The notes below the pieces were generated by a model. The model made no database searches. It was not told the origin of the DNA and saw only the letters and a program-made list of their open reading frames with translations. Positions 1-7,847 of a stretch of 64,000 nucleotides of DNA are shown piece after piece. Position numbers and translations under genes: made by a program. Origin of the DNA: an uncultured Planctomycetota bacterium (GTDB lineage: Bacteria > Planctomycetota > Planctomycetia > Pirellulales > Thermoguttaceae); NCBI GenBank assembly GCA_900318195.1, contig ONJR01000017.1, forward strand, positions 17,584-81,583, read 5' to 3'. The first letter of the stretch is position 1, and every line of letters begins with the position of its first letter.

Positions 1-23
1 GCTCAATTATAACAGATAGCAAA

Positions 24-59
24 ATAAAAAACAGCCGCCTTCACAAGTTGGAAGACGAC
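24..59 (-). terminator. Rho-independent terminator of the sigma region 4-like gene
   Basis: Read on the minus strand, nine bases (59-51) pair with 42-34, allowing GU pairs, around an 8-base loop. A T-rich run corresponding to positions 24-33 follows. It lies about 30 bases past the stop codon of the small gene at 88-285. Confidence 0.6.
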
Positions 60-87
60 TGCCGTCTTGCGCGAACAACCGCTAATT

Positions 88-285
88 TTACGGGCGCGTG
101 TGGATAGTCGCTAAGTACTCTACGATCGACGAGCGCGCTTGCGACCATTCGCGCGCGTAATCGACATGATTCAGATTCAACATTCTCGCGACCTGTTCGT
201 GCCCCATACGGTCGGCGAAATGGAACGCAACAATCGAACGCTGAATCGGACTCATCGTCTTAAGAAACGATGAAACTCTGAACAT
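88..285 (-). CDS. Small sigma-70 region 4-like helix-turn-helix protein
   Basis: This 65-residue protein looks like an isolated sigma-70 region 4. Residues 11-60 follow the usual pattern of an SPIQR start, a helix ending in HFADRMGHEQVARML (helix 1, turn, helix 2) and a final helix WSQARSSIVEYL that resembles the recognition-helix end of ECF sigma factors. No region 2 precedes it, so it cannot be a complete sigma factor. A GGAG ribosome binding site lies about ten bases before the ATG, and a terminator follows the stop codon, so it looks like a real monocistronic gene and not a fragment. Possible roles are a sigma-like DNA-binding regulator or a co-sigma subunit. Function is inferred from the fold pattern only. 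Confidence 0.6.
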   Translation of the reverse strand: MFRVSSFLKTMSPIQRSIVAFHFADRMGHEQVARMLNLNHVDYAREWSQARSSIVEYLATIHTRP

Positions 286-637
286 TGTGTCGTCTCCATC
301 TAAAAGAGTCTCAATAGCGCGTTATAAGAGCCGTTCCGCGAAAGATTCTCACACGAGAACAAACACTGTGGAAGGAAGCGCTACAAAACACGTTAAAACA
401 ATCATTTCGTCGATATTGTACCGGAGAGCGCTAAAATAGCAAGTGATAAAACTTAAAATTGCAAAAGAAATCTCTTTTAACGTCAGAAATAAAATCTAGA
501 CGTTAAAAATCACACGGTTACCGCAACCAAAGTAAGATTGTGGCGACAGGAAAAGCGCGCAAAACACCCGGAGGATCGACGCAAGAGAAAGCGTCGATCC
601 TTAAGCTGGGCGATAAACGTTCTCTGCAAGCTACGCG
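286..637. other. Intergenic region with no convincing gene
   Basis: About 350 bases separate the small regulator from the end of aroF. Apart from the hairpin at 573-600 I see only moderately AT-rich DNA, which must hold the regulator's minus-strand promoter. An open frame on the minus strand here is rich in Arg and Ser, has no clear ribosome binding site and overlaps aroF, so I do not call it a gene. Confidence 0.5.
573..600 (-). terminator. Hairpin downstream of aroF
   Basis: A perfect 10-bp stem (573-582 with 591-600) encloses an 8-base loop about 38 bases past the aroF stop. On the minus strand a TGTTTTG tract follows after a short interval. It probably ends the aroF transcript, although the T-run is weak. 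Confidence 0.5.
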
Positions 638-1651
638 CTAGCGCCACACATACGGAAGAATCGCGCGAACGCGTCTCGACATTTCGGCGAATTCTTCGGG
701 CGTGAGCGACTGCGCGCCGTCGCAGAGCGCGCATGCGGGATTGTTGTGCACTTCGATTATGAGCGCGTCCGCGCCGCCTGCGGCCGCTGCGAGCGCCATT
801 GGCGGCACGAGACTAGCGACGCCCGTCGCGTGGCTAGGATCGATTACAACCGGAAGGTGTGTGAGCTTATGTAAAACGGGAATCGCGGAAAGGTCAAGCG
901 TGTTGCGCGTGCGCGTCTCGAACGTGCGAATACCGCGCTCGCAGAGCATGACCTGATCGTTGCCGCCCGCCATAATGTATTCCGCGCTCGTAAGAAGTTC
1001 CTGGAGCGTGTTCGCGAGACCGCGTTTGAGCAAGACGGGTTTATTAATCTTGCCGAGTTGTTTGAGCAACTCGAAATTCTGCATATTGCGCGCGCCGACC
1101 TGGAATATGTCGACTTCGTTCTCCAAAAAGAGTTCAATATGCGACGCGTCCATGAGCTCCGTCACGATCGGCAGCCCCGTCTCGTGTTTCGCCAACTTCA
1201 AGAGTCGCAGTCCCTCCGCGCCAAGTCCCTGGAACGCGTACGGCGAAGTGCGTGGTTTGAAGGCGCCACCGCGAAGGATTGTCGCGCCTGCCTCCTTTAC
1301 GGCGCGCGCTACCGTAAGAATCTGCTCTTCTGACTCCACGGAACACGGACCTGCCATAATCTGGAAATTACCGCCCCCGATCTTAACGCCGTTTTCGAGC
1401 GTGATAATCGTGTCGTCCTCGTGAAAACGACGATTCGCCTTCTTAAAAGGCTCCTGAATGCGCTGAACCGACTCGACAATATCGAGCGCCTCCAGCATAT
1501 CGACGTCAACGTTCGTCGTGTCGCCGACAAGCCCTATAATCGTGTGCGCTGATCCGACAGAAAGATTCGTTTGCACGCCGAGCGTCTTAAGACGTTCGGT
1601 CAAATGTTCGATTTGCGTTTGATTCGCGTTCTTCTTGAGAAGAATAATCAT
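638..1651 (-). CDS. aroF: 3-deoxy-7-phosphoheptulonate synthase (DAHP synthase), type I-beta
   Basis: Catalyses the first step of the shikimate pathway, joining phosphoenolpyruvate and erythrose 4-phosphate in the cytoplasm. The 337-residue protein has the layout of the AroF/AroG-beta family: a small ferredoxin-like N-terminal domain (about residues 1-75, MIILLKKNANQTQIEHL) that in this family mediates feedback control, then a TIM barrel. MAGPCSVES (about 98-106) and KPRTSPYAFQGLG (about 130-143) are diagnostic substrate-binding motifs, and VIDPSHATG near the C-terminus matches the conserved metal-site segment. AGGGGGT precedes the ATG. The gene stands alone, preceded by a 350-base leader holding an aromatic-rich short frame and a terminator hairpin, which suggests attenuation by supply of aromatic amino acids. 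The later gene aroB lies 12 kb away. Confidence 0.95.
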   Translation of the reverse strand: MIILLKKNANQTQIEHLTERLKTLGVQTNLSVGSAHTIIGLVGDTTNVDVDMLEALDIVESVQRIQEPFKKANRRFHEDDTIITLENGVKIGGGNFQIMAGPCSVESEEQILTVARAVKEAGATILRGGAFKPRTSPYAFQGLGAEGLRLLKLAKHETGLPIVTELMDASHIELFLENEVDIFQVGARNMQNFELLKQLGKINKPVLLKRGLANTLQELLTSAEYIMAGGNDQVMLCERGIRTFETRTRNTLDLSAIPVLHKLTHLPVVIDPSHATGVASLVPPMALAAAAGGADALIIEVHNNPACALCDGAQSLTPEEFAEMSRRVRAILPYVWR

Positions 1652-1736
1652 TGGTGCTACCCCCTAAGTTTCAATGGCGTTTCTTTGGGCTATGGAGCGA
1701 GGAAAGAACGGCGCTTCGTGGCGGCGCGTGGACAAT

Positions 1737-1770
1737 AAAACAGCCCTGCGCGCGCGTCGCAGGGCTGTTC
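1737..1770 (-). terminator. Terminator hairpin inside the aroF leader (candidate attenuator)
   Basis: On the minus strand a 12-13 bp GC-rich stem (1770-1758 pairing with 1750-1738, arms AACAGCCCTGCG and CGCAGGGCTGTT) is followed by TTTTATT. It lies 85 bases upstream of the aroF start and about 40 bases after the stop of a short aromatic-rich frame. No other gene on this strand needs a terminator here, so an attenuator is the simplest reading. A segment around 1820-1835 (minus strand GCATGGGAAAGAGCTG) could pair imperfectly with the 5' arm as an antiterminator. Confidence 0.7.
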
Positions 1771-1811
1771 TGAAGCTCGACCTAAATGTCAAATTGGCTC
1801 GTTACGAACCT

Positions 1812-1913
1812 TCAGCTCTTTCCCATGCGACAACACGCGACCGCTACGTATCGCCAAAAGCAATAGTAGGAATAAAAGTAGTAGCGCGTAAATTCGGTTG
1901 AAGTCGCCGTCAT
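1812..1913 (-). CDS. Candidate aromatic-rich leader peptide of aroF
   Basis: The frame encodes a 33-residue peptide. Residues 11-22 read YYFYSYYCFWRY, that is six Tyr, two Phe and one Trp in twelve codons (positions 1848-1883), with another Phe at residue 8. It ends about 40 bases before a terminator hairpin and is followed by the gene for the first enzyme of aromatic amino acid synthesis. This is the classic arrangement of an amino-acid attenuator, where stalling at scarce Tyr/Phe/Trp codons would favour an antiterminator. No clear ribosome binding site precedes the ATG at 1913. An in-frame ATG at 2000 lies only a few bases past the predicted transcription start and could be used as a leaderless start. 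Not a database-known family; inferred from position and codon content. Confidence 0.65.
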   Translation of the reverse strand: MTATSTEFTRYYFYSYYCFWRYVAVACCRMGKS

Positions 1914-2009
1914 GGGATTTGCTAACTTATTGGTTATACGGCGCGTCGACGACGCGACGCGGAGTCTATTGTACTGGTTGCGGGAACCTAATTCCCGCAT
2001 TCGCACAAT

Positions 2010-2037
2010 ATTATGCAACAGGATCCTACTTTGTCAA
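2010..2037 (-). promoter_or_regulatory. Sigma-70-type promoter of the aroF leader
   Basis: On the minus strand a perfect TTGACA (2037-2032) is followed after 16 bases by CATAAT (2015-2010). The predicted start near 2003 gives a leader of about 350 bases containing the short aromatic-rich frame and the terminator hairpin. Confidence 0.65.
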
Positions 2038-2119
2038 GCGGCGCCGAAGATTTTTCTTAACGCTACTGCCCTTGCGGCGCACGAACCACGAAAAGTTCTG
2101 GAAAAGACGCCAAGACCGC

Positions 2120-2148
2120 TTGCGCGAACGGGGCGAAAGTTGTATGAT
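2120..2148 (+). promoter_or_regulatory. Sigma-70-type promoter of glgC
   Basis: TTGCGC, a 17-base spacer and TATGAT lie about 105 bases before the preferred glgC start. It faces away from the aroF promoter. Confidence 0.5.
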
Positions 2149-2255
2149 AGATAGTGCGCTAGACGCGCGTTATGCGACTTGCGTAATATGAAAGAAAATT
2201 CTATGTGAACGCGGCTACGACGCCGACGTCAAGTATACGTGCTATAGGGCTCATT

Positions 2256-3560
2256 ATGAAGAAAAACGTTATCGTGTTGATTTTGGGCGGTGGGCGTGGA
2301 ACGCGTCTATTCCCTTTGACTAAGATGCGCGCTAAGCCCGCTGTGCCTATTGCAGGAAAATATCGATTGATCGACATTCCGATTTCAAACTGCATCAACA
2401 GTGGTTTGAATAAGATCTACGTCATTACGCAGTTCAATTCGGTGAGTCTGCACCATCATTTGCAGTCGTACCAATTCGACGCGTTCAGCGGCGGATTCGT
2501 TGAAATGCTCGCCGCGCAACAGACGAACGAAGGATCAAACTGGTATCAGGGCACAGCCGACGCCGTGCGCCAGAACTTCAATTTCATTCGGCAGCGCGAC
2601 GTAGACTATGTGCTCATACTCTCGGGCGACCAACTCTACCGTATGGATTTCCAAAAGATGATCGAAACGCACGAACGGCACAACGCCGACGTTACGATCG
2701 CGTCCATACCGGTCCTCAAGGAGCGCGCGTCCGAACTGGGAATTATGCGCATCGACGAAGAAGGACGCGTGCGCGGCTTTCTTGAGAAGCCGCAAACGGA
2801 GCAAGAGTTGCAACAGGTCTACACGGGCGAAGAATTCATTAGTTCGCGTGGATACGAACCGCAAGGTCGAGAGTATCTTGCCAATATGGGCGTGTATCTA
2901 TTCAATCGCGAATGCCTCGTCGACGCGCTCGACAAGACGAATTACCGCGATTTTGGAAAAGAGGTCTTTCCCGCCGTCATGCGCTCGAAGCGAGTTTTCG
3001 TGCACCTTTTCAACGATTACTGGGAAGACATCGGAACGATTCGCTCATTCTACGAGGCTAACCTTGCGCTCGCGGGAAACAACCCCCCCTTCCAGATCTC
3101 CATCCCCGAAGCGCCGACCTATTCAAGGATGCGCTACCTACCCGCTAGCCGCTTCGGAAGCGCAACCATTTCGCAAAGCTTCATCGCCGACGGATGTCAA
3201 ATTGGCGACAACGCCGTGATAGAGAATTCAATTATCGGAATTAGAAGCCGTATCGGCAATAATTGCGTGATTCGTAACTCCATTATCATGGGGCAGGATT
3301 TCATACCGAGCGCGAAAGAAGATCGCGAAGAGATAGACGCGGGGCGACCCGTCATGGGAATTGGCAATAACGTCGTCATCGACGGCGCCATCATAGACAA
3401 GAACGTGCAGATTGGCGACAACGTCGAGATCTCGAACCCCGACGCGGTACAGAACACCACGGAAAGTCAATTCGGAATGATTCGCGACGGCGTAATTTGC
3501 ATTATTAAGAACGTCGTCTTGCCGAACAACTGGTCGCTCGCGGAGCAACTCAGGGATTAA
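2256..3560 (+). CDS. glgC: Glucose-1-phosphate adenylyltransferase (ADP-glucose pyrophosphorylase)
   Basis: Makes ADP-glucose from glucose 1-phosphate and ATP, the committed step of bacterial glycogen synthesis. The 434-residue protein opens with the nucleotidyltransferase signature LGGGRGTRLFPLT (about residues 8-20). It then has KPAVPIAGKYRLIDIPISNC, the GSNWYQGTADAVRQ segment (about 93-106) and a SGDQLYRMD metal-site motif. The C-terminal third is a left-handed beta-helix of hexapeptide repeats (NCVIRNSIIMG, VVIDGAIIDKN) that in the family forms the allosteric interface. A GTG at 2205 would add 17 residues without homologous character, so the ATG at 2256 is preferred, preceded by an AGGG. 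No other glycogen genes are adjacent. The closest resemblance by eye is to the cyanobacterial/plant type of the family. Confidence 0.95.
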   Translation: MKKNVIVLILGGGRGTRLFPLTKMRAKPAVPIAGKYRLIDIPISNCINSGLNKIYVITQFNSVSLHHHLQSYQFDAFSGGFVEMLAAQQTNEGSNWYQGTADAVRQNFNFIRQRDVDYVLILSGDQLYRMDFQKMIETHERHNADVTIASIPVLKERASELGIMRIDEEGRVRGFLEKPQTEQELQQVYTGEEFISSRGYEPQGREYLANMGVYLFNRECLVDALDKTNYRDFGKEVFPAVMRSKRVFVHLFNDYWEDIGTIRSFYEANLALAGNNPPFQISIPEAPTYSRMRYLPASRFGSATISQSFIADGCQIGDNAVIENSIIGIRSRIGNNCVIRNSIIMGQDFIPSAKEDREEIDAGRPVMGIGNNVVIDGAIIDKNVQIGDNVEISNPDAVQNTTESQFGMIRDGVICIIKNVVLPNNWSLAEQLRD

Positions 3561-3602
3561 CGCGACGAGCGGACAAACGTAACGTCGCGTTCCTTATCCA
3601 AA

Positions 3603-3641
3603 GATAAGCCCCGATCAAACTTGATTTGACCGGGGCTTATC
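3603..3641. terminator. Bidirectional terminator between glgC and the cytochrome gene
   Basis: A long stem (GATAAGCCCC near 3603 pairing with GGGGCTTATC ending at 3641, extended by a TCAAA/TTTGA pair) lies between two convergent genes. It can serve both strands. Confidence 0.75.
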
Positions 3642-3680
3642 ATTTCTAAACTCGCCGCTCGCTAGGCGGCAGACGCGCGA

Positions 3681-6600
3681 TTAGTTCGTCTCAGGCGCCG
3701 AATTCGAGAGCTGAGCTTGCGCGTCGCGCAACTGCTCGCGTAGCGCGTTCGCTTCTTCCTGGGCTTGCTGTAGCTGATTGCGCGCGTCCTGCAACGCAGA
3801 GGTTAGCTCTTGCGCGCGCGTTTGCGCAGTCGTCGTATCCTGTCGCGCCGTCGCTAGCGCTTTTTGCGACTCTTCTAATCGCTGAGCGCTCGCTTCTTTC
3901 TGAAGATTGAGCGCCTGCTCATAGCGCGCGCGCAAATCTTCCGCGTTCTTAGTCGCGGTCGCTTGCTCGGTTGCAAGCTGATCCTTGAGCGCTTGAATCG
4001 CCTTCTCGGACTCGCCTTGTAGCGCCGTCTTCTCCTCCTCCGCTTTCGCCTCGTTCTGCTCGTTCTCAGCGGTCAGGTCGGAGATTTGCTTCTGTAGCGC
4101 GTCGCTCGCCGTTTTGGCGTCGGCGAGTTCCTTCTCAAGCGCGCTCGCTTTGGCGACTGCGTCTTTCGTCGCCTTTTCCGCATCGCCGAGCGCCTTCTTC
4201 GCGGTGGAAAGCTCTTGCTGCGTCTTTTCCTTCGCCGCTTGCTCTTTCTCCTTCTTCGCTTGAGCCGCGCTCTCCTCCGCCGCAATTCGATCAGCTTCCG
4301 CTTGCGCGATACGCGCGTCAAGCTCCGCCTGGGCCGCGAGCGCTTCAGCTTCTTGCGCGCGTTGAGCCTCGTACTGCTTCAAAGACGCCTCTTGCATGAG
4401 ACCGGGCGCCGTCACGCGCGCACTGTTGTCTACCTTCGGCGCGCGATACCATATGCCGCTGAGCCAATCGGCCAGCAGACCGACCTCCTCCTCCGTCATG
4501 AGCTTATCGCCCGATTCAGGACAGTAAGCGGGCATACGATCATTCTTTGCGCCGTAGAAGCGCGTCGACGTTGGATCCGAAATGAAGCCGGCGACCCAAT
4601 CACGACTCATATAAGCGCGCAGATCGCACGCATGGTCATTCTCTTTGCCATAGAACGCATGGCATTCGGTACAGGTCATGAAAGCCATATCGTTGATAGC
4701 GTTCGGAGCAAGTCCGAGGTATTCGTTGTCGAGTAACGGACGCGGCGCGTCGAGCGTCGCCTCCTGCGCGAGGATTTCAGCGATCTCGTCGCAGGACGCT
4801 ACGAGACCTTCGCGAATGCGAGCAAGATATTGCGTTTCCTCAGCAGGAATCGGCTCGTCGTTACCGTTGAGCGTTGCGAGATACGTGTCGGTAAGCAGAT
4901 CCTCGTAGTCGTCCTCCTGAACGATGGTAATCGCTTCTTCGTCGAGCAGAAGTTCTCGATACTTCTCATCGTCGAACATTTTCAGGAGCACGTCCTTCAT
5001 AGCGTCAAAGACTGGCGCGGGAAGTTGCGGATCGAGCTCGGCGACAAATTCAGGATCGGCGAGCTTTGCGACCGTAAGTTCCTTGAGCTTAGCAACGTAC
5101 GCGTTTTGTGCGGCGACAACTTGTTCTTCTTCAAGCGCGCCGTCTTCGTTCAAGATCGACGCAAGCGCCGCTTTGTTCTCTTCATCGGCGCAAAACTCCT
5201 CAAAAACGGCGGTGAGCGTGTCAAACGCGGGACTCGCGTCAGCCGCGATTACTTTCGCTATAAGACCGTTGCTATTGAGCATAAAGGAACCGTCTTCGAG
5301 CGTCATACCGCCCGCGACGCGCCCCTTCATGAAGCCGATCATCGAGCCCTTTTCCGCAAATGCGGTCGCGCCGAAGCAATCGACGTCGGCGAGCGTCTCT
5401 TCGTGCGTAAAGCCGCGTATCCATTCAGAGGAGCGCGCGCCGTAAAGGTTCGGCGCCGTCGGGTCTGGACATTCGATTTCAACGTAATCCGGATTGCGCG
5501 CCTCTTCGCTCTTCGCTTTGAAGTTATGGCAACTAGCGCAATGTTTTTCAAAGAGCGCCGGACCTTGTGTGTAGGGATCCTGCTGCAAGAGTGTCAGAGC
5601 GCCGGTCTTCGGAATACCCTGGGGCGCAAACGCGAGCTCTACCACGCGATCCGCAGTGCGTTCGACTTCGGCAACCCCCGCTTTGAAGCTGGCGGAATGC
5701 TCTGACTCAGGCGAATAGTCGTCGTGGTACGATTGATAGGTAAAGTCTACTGTAACGACGGCCAACGCCAACGTTACGAGAACGCATAATACGTACAAAG
5801 CCTTATTACGACTTAAGATCGGAATCAAGAAGAAGAAGAAGACCAAAATCGGCGGCACGACGAAAATTGCGTAAACCATGCCAATCTTCGAAAAGATCGG
5901 TAGCTTCGACATCGTATAAAGCGCGCGGAAGGACCATTCCGGGCGCGCGGAGTCGAACGAGCTGGAAACGTCGACCGGTCCGGTGAGCTCGGCGCCAAGG
6001 TACGCTTGAGAAGGCAACGTCTCAGCGCGCGATGCAAGTTGATCCGCGCAAAGCGAACGTTGGAAAACGAGCAAGAGTACGAGTCCGAACACCACGACGC
6101 ACGTCAAACCGACATAAAACGCGTCCCGACCCCAGAACGACCGCGTTTGCTTATCGCCGCAAGCCAGGCAGCATTTATGGACGCCGTCGTAACGCGAGCC
6201 GTCCCGGAGGAGCTTGCGCGAACGAATATCGAAATACTTCCATAAACAGAGCGTAACGAAACCGCCGCCGCCAAAGACGCAAACGTGCAGGAAAAGGAAA
6301 CGCGTGAGCGTAAGCGTGCCAAATTGAGGATCAGGTCCACCGGCTACCAACTGATACAGCGGAACGCCTATCACCGGCAATAACTGCAAGAAAGAAACGC
6401 GTGTGATCGTCGCGAAATAACCCGACTGCGACCACATAAGAAGATCGCCCGTAAGACAGCTGCACAGCGAGAGCAAAAACATTACGAGCGCGCTCCAGTA
6501 CACGAACTCGCGCGGACGACGGCACGCGCCGTGAAGAATCAGGAAAAAGACGTACAAGCCGCTAAATCCCACGAAAAGTTGTGCTGAATAATGGTGAATT

Positions 6601-6848
6601 CCGCGCACAAGCCACCCGAGCGGCAAGACGTACTGAATATAAAAGACGCTCTCCCATGCGCTCGTCGCGCTAGGGGAATAGAACGCCCAGAGAAACACGC
6701 CGGTTATCGCTTGGAGAAGAAAGAGGAAAACAAGCGATACGGGCAACGCTCTGCAACAGAATTTCCCGCCCGGCGCTTTCATTCCGGCTAATTTAGAGAA
6801 CGCGGTTACAAGACCCGTTCTTTTTTCTAACCATGTTTTAAAGTTCAT
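3681..6848 (-). CDS. Fused cytochrome b / di-heme cytochrome c protein of a bc-type quinol oxidoreductase
   Basis: The 1055-residue protein combines the quinol-oxidising cytochrome b with c-type domains and a coiled coil. Residues 35-215 align by eye with cytochrome b6: an ITG helix A motif (48-50), a GWLVRGIHHYSA helix B (78-89), and LTRFLFLH (181-188) in helix D. Residues 303-306 read PEWS, the Qo-site PEWY motif with its Glu kept. His85 and His188 match the p-side heme ligands. The n-side heme positions hold Tyr99 and Trp203 instead of His. CASCH (437-441) and CTECH (726-730) are heme c sites separated by an acidic insert. From about residue 815 to the end runs a long Ala/Glu/Lys/Gln-rich coiled coil. 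The Rieske gene lies just upstream on the same strand. Fusion and coiled coil are unusual; the assignment as a bc-complex subunit is firm. Confidence 0.9.
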   Translation of the reverse strand: MNFKTWLEKRTGLVTAFSKLAGMKAPGGKFCCRALPVSLVFLFLLQAITGVFLWAFYSPSATSAWESVFYIQYVLPLGWLVRGIHHYSAQLFVGFSGLYVFFLILHGACRRPREFVYWSALVMFLLSLCSCLTGDLLMWSQSGYFATITRVSFLQLLPVIGVPLYQLVAGGPDPQFGTLTLTRFLFLHVCVFGGGGFVTLCLWKYFDIRSRKLLRDGSRYDGVHKCCLACGDKQTRSFWGRDAFYVGLTCVVVFGLVLLLVFQRSLCADQLASRAETLPSQAYLGAELTGPVDVSSSFDSARPEWSFRALYTMSKLPIFSKIGMVYAIFVVPPILVFFFFLIPILSRNKALYVLCVLVTLALAVVTVDFTYQSYHDDYSPESEHSASFKAGVAEVERTADRVVELAFAPQGIPKTGALTLLQQDPYTQGPALFEKHCASCHNFKAKSEEARNPDYVEIECPDPTAPNLYGARSSEWIRGFTHEETLADVDCFGATAFAEKGSMIGFMKGRVAGGMTLEDGSFMLNSNGLIAKVIAADASPAFDTLTAVFEEFCADEENKAALASILNEDGALEEEQVVAAQNAYVAKLKELTVAKLADPEFVAELDPQLPAPVFDAMKDVLLKMFDDEKYRELLLDEEAITIVQEDDYEDLLTDTYLATLNGNDEPIPAEETQYLARIREGLVASCDEIAEILAQEATLDAPRPLLDNEYLGLAPNAINDMAFMTCTECHAFYGKENDHACDLRAYMSRDWVAGFISDPTSTRFYGAKNDRMPAYCPESGDKLMTEEEVGLLADWLSGIWYRAPKVDNSARVTAPGLMQEASLKQYEAQRAQEAEALAAQAELDARIAQAEADRIAAEESAAQAKKEKEQAAKEKTQQELSTAKKALGDAEKATKDAVAKASALEKELADAKTASDALQKQISDLTAENEQNEAKAEEEKTALQGESEKAIQALKDQLATEQATATKNAEDLRARYEQALNLQKEASAQRLEESQKALATARQDTTTAQTRAQELTSALQDARNQLQQAQEEANALREQLRDAQAQLSNSAPETN

Positions 6849-6918
6849 CGCTATATGAATCTCACAAAGAGTAAGGAGCTACGTAAATTATCTTCCAACA
6901 CAGAACGCGGCGACGGCG

Positions 6919-7536
6919 CTAGACGGGTTTCTTCTCAGCCGTGCCAAGTTGAAAATTCTGGAACTTCACAAAGACCTTGCCGTCCTCGACCCGCGTTTCC
7001 AAGGAGTCGAGCGAACGCGCCGACTTCGATTCTTCGGGGACGAGGCGCTCGCCGTCGAGCGTAAAGAGATCGCCGTGGCAAGGACAATAGAAGAGCGGTT
7101 CGACCTCGTTCGTTACGGGATTCTTCGTATCGCCGAACTTAACGCGACACCCTGCGTGCGGACAGACCGTTTGGAATGCGACTGGAACCTCGGCGCCATT
7201 CTCGTCGACTCGCTTGAAAAGGTAGACGACCCCGATCGTTTGGTTAGGCGACGTCGACCATGCGTCGACCACATTGTCCAAGACGACGAACTGGCGCGGC
7301 GTAGAATCCAACGCGTCAAGCGTTGAAAGCTGGTATTCCTTACCCGAAAGACCCTCCTGACTCCACGGATAGCACGCCATGCGCGCGCCCGCATAAATCG
7401 GGGTCGCTAACGCCGCCGCGCCCATCCCCATACCAAGCGCCGATAAGCAGAAGCTACGACGCGACTGTTCATCGCCGCCGTGTCCGCATTGTGAATAGCA
7501 AGCCCCGCCGTTTGTGGAGCATGACCGTTCAGACAT
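6919..7536 (-). CDS. Rieske [2Fe-2S] iron-sulfur subunit of the bc-type complex
   Basis: Carries electrons from quinol at the Qo site to cytochrome c. The cluster-binding motifs are CPHAGC and, about 20 residues later, CPCHG, with the intervening region lengthened by a loop. A Tat signal with RRSFCLSALGMGMGAAAL (about residues 25-42) anchors it across the cytoplasmic membrane, as usual for Rieske proteins. The ATG at 7536 has GGGAG eight bases upstream and is preferred over the ATG at 7551, which has no site. The N-terminus before the Tat motif is unusually rich in Cys and His (CSTNGGACYSQCGHGG), which might bind a metal or be incidental. It precedes the cytochrome b/c gene by 70 bases and is probably cotranscribed with it. 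Confidence 0.92.
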   Translation of the reverse strand: MSERSCSTNGGACYSQCGHGGDEQSRRSFCLSALGMGMGAAALATPIYAGARMACYPWSQEGLSGKEYQLSTLDALDSTPRQFVVLDNVVDAWSTSPNQTIGVVYLFKRVDENGAEVPVAFQTVCPHAGCRVKFGDTKNPVTNEVEPLFYCPCHGDLFTLDGERLVPEESKSARSLDSLETRVEDGKVFVKFQNFQLGTAEKKPV

Positions 7537-7745
7537 TGCTAAAACTCCCATTCTCTATCTCGCGACCTTAACGCCGCGTTGTAGCCTAAAAATAACGCGA
7601 ACGCCTGCGCAATGACGACCGCACGATAATAGCGTAATAAAAAAAATCGAAAAGGCAAGATGGCGAAAATGAATTTTCACACATTTAAGGCGGCGCAATA
7701 AATCAAGATCTGCACAACGACAACCCTCATTTTCAAAAGGCGCGC

Positions 7746-7774
7746 TTGAAATAAACGACAAACAATGATATTAT
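7746..7774 (+). promoter_or_regulatory. Sigma-70-type promoter of the esterase pair
   Basis: TTGAAA, a 17-base spacer and TATTAT precede the esterase gene by about 75 bases. Between them, 7789-7814 can form a hairpin (GCGGTTCG with CGAACCGC). The rest of the 300-base gap from 7552 holds no gene that I can support. Confidence 0.6.
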
Positions 7775-7847
7775 TGGCAACAAGAAGCGGTTCGACGCCT
7801 ACGGCGAACCGCAAGGATGAGCCCGTAACCTAGTGGAGAACTCGCAT

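Noticed and set aside
510..734. Arg/Ser-rich open frame on the minus strand after aroF
   Set aside because: It overlaps aroF in another frame, has no ribosome site and only biased composition.
1674..1901. Plus-strand open frame of 75 residues
   Set aside because: It runs opposite the aroF leader, through the terminator hairpin, and shows no domain pattern.
4830..5705. Long plus-strand open frame opposite the cytochrome gene
   Set aside because: It is antisense to the acidic insert of a well-supported gene. Its Arg/Phe-rich composition reflects the opposite strand.
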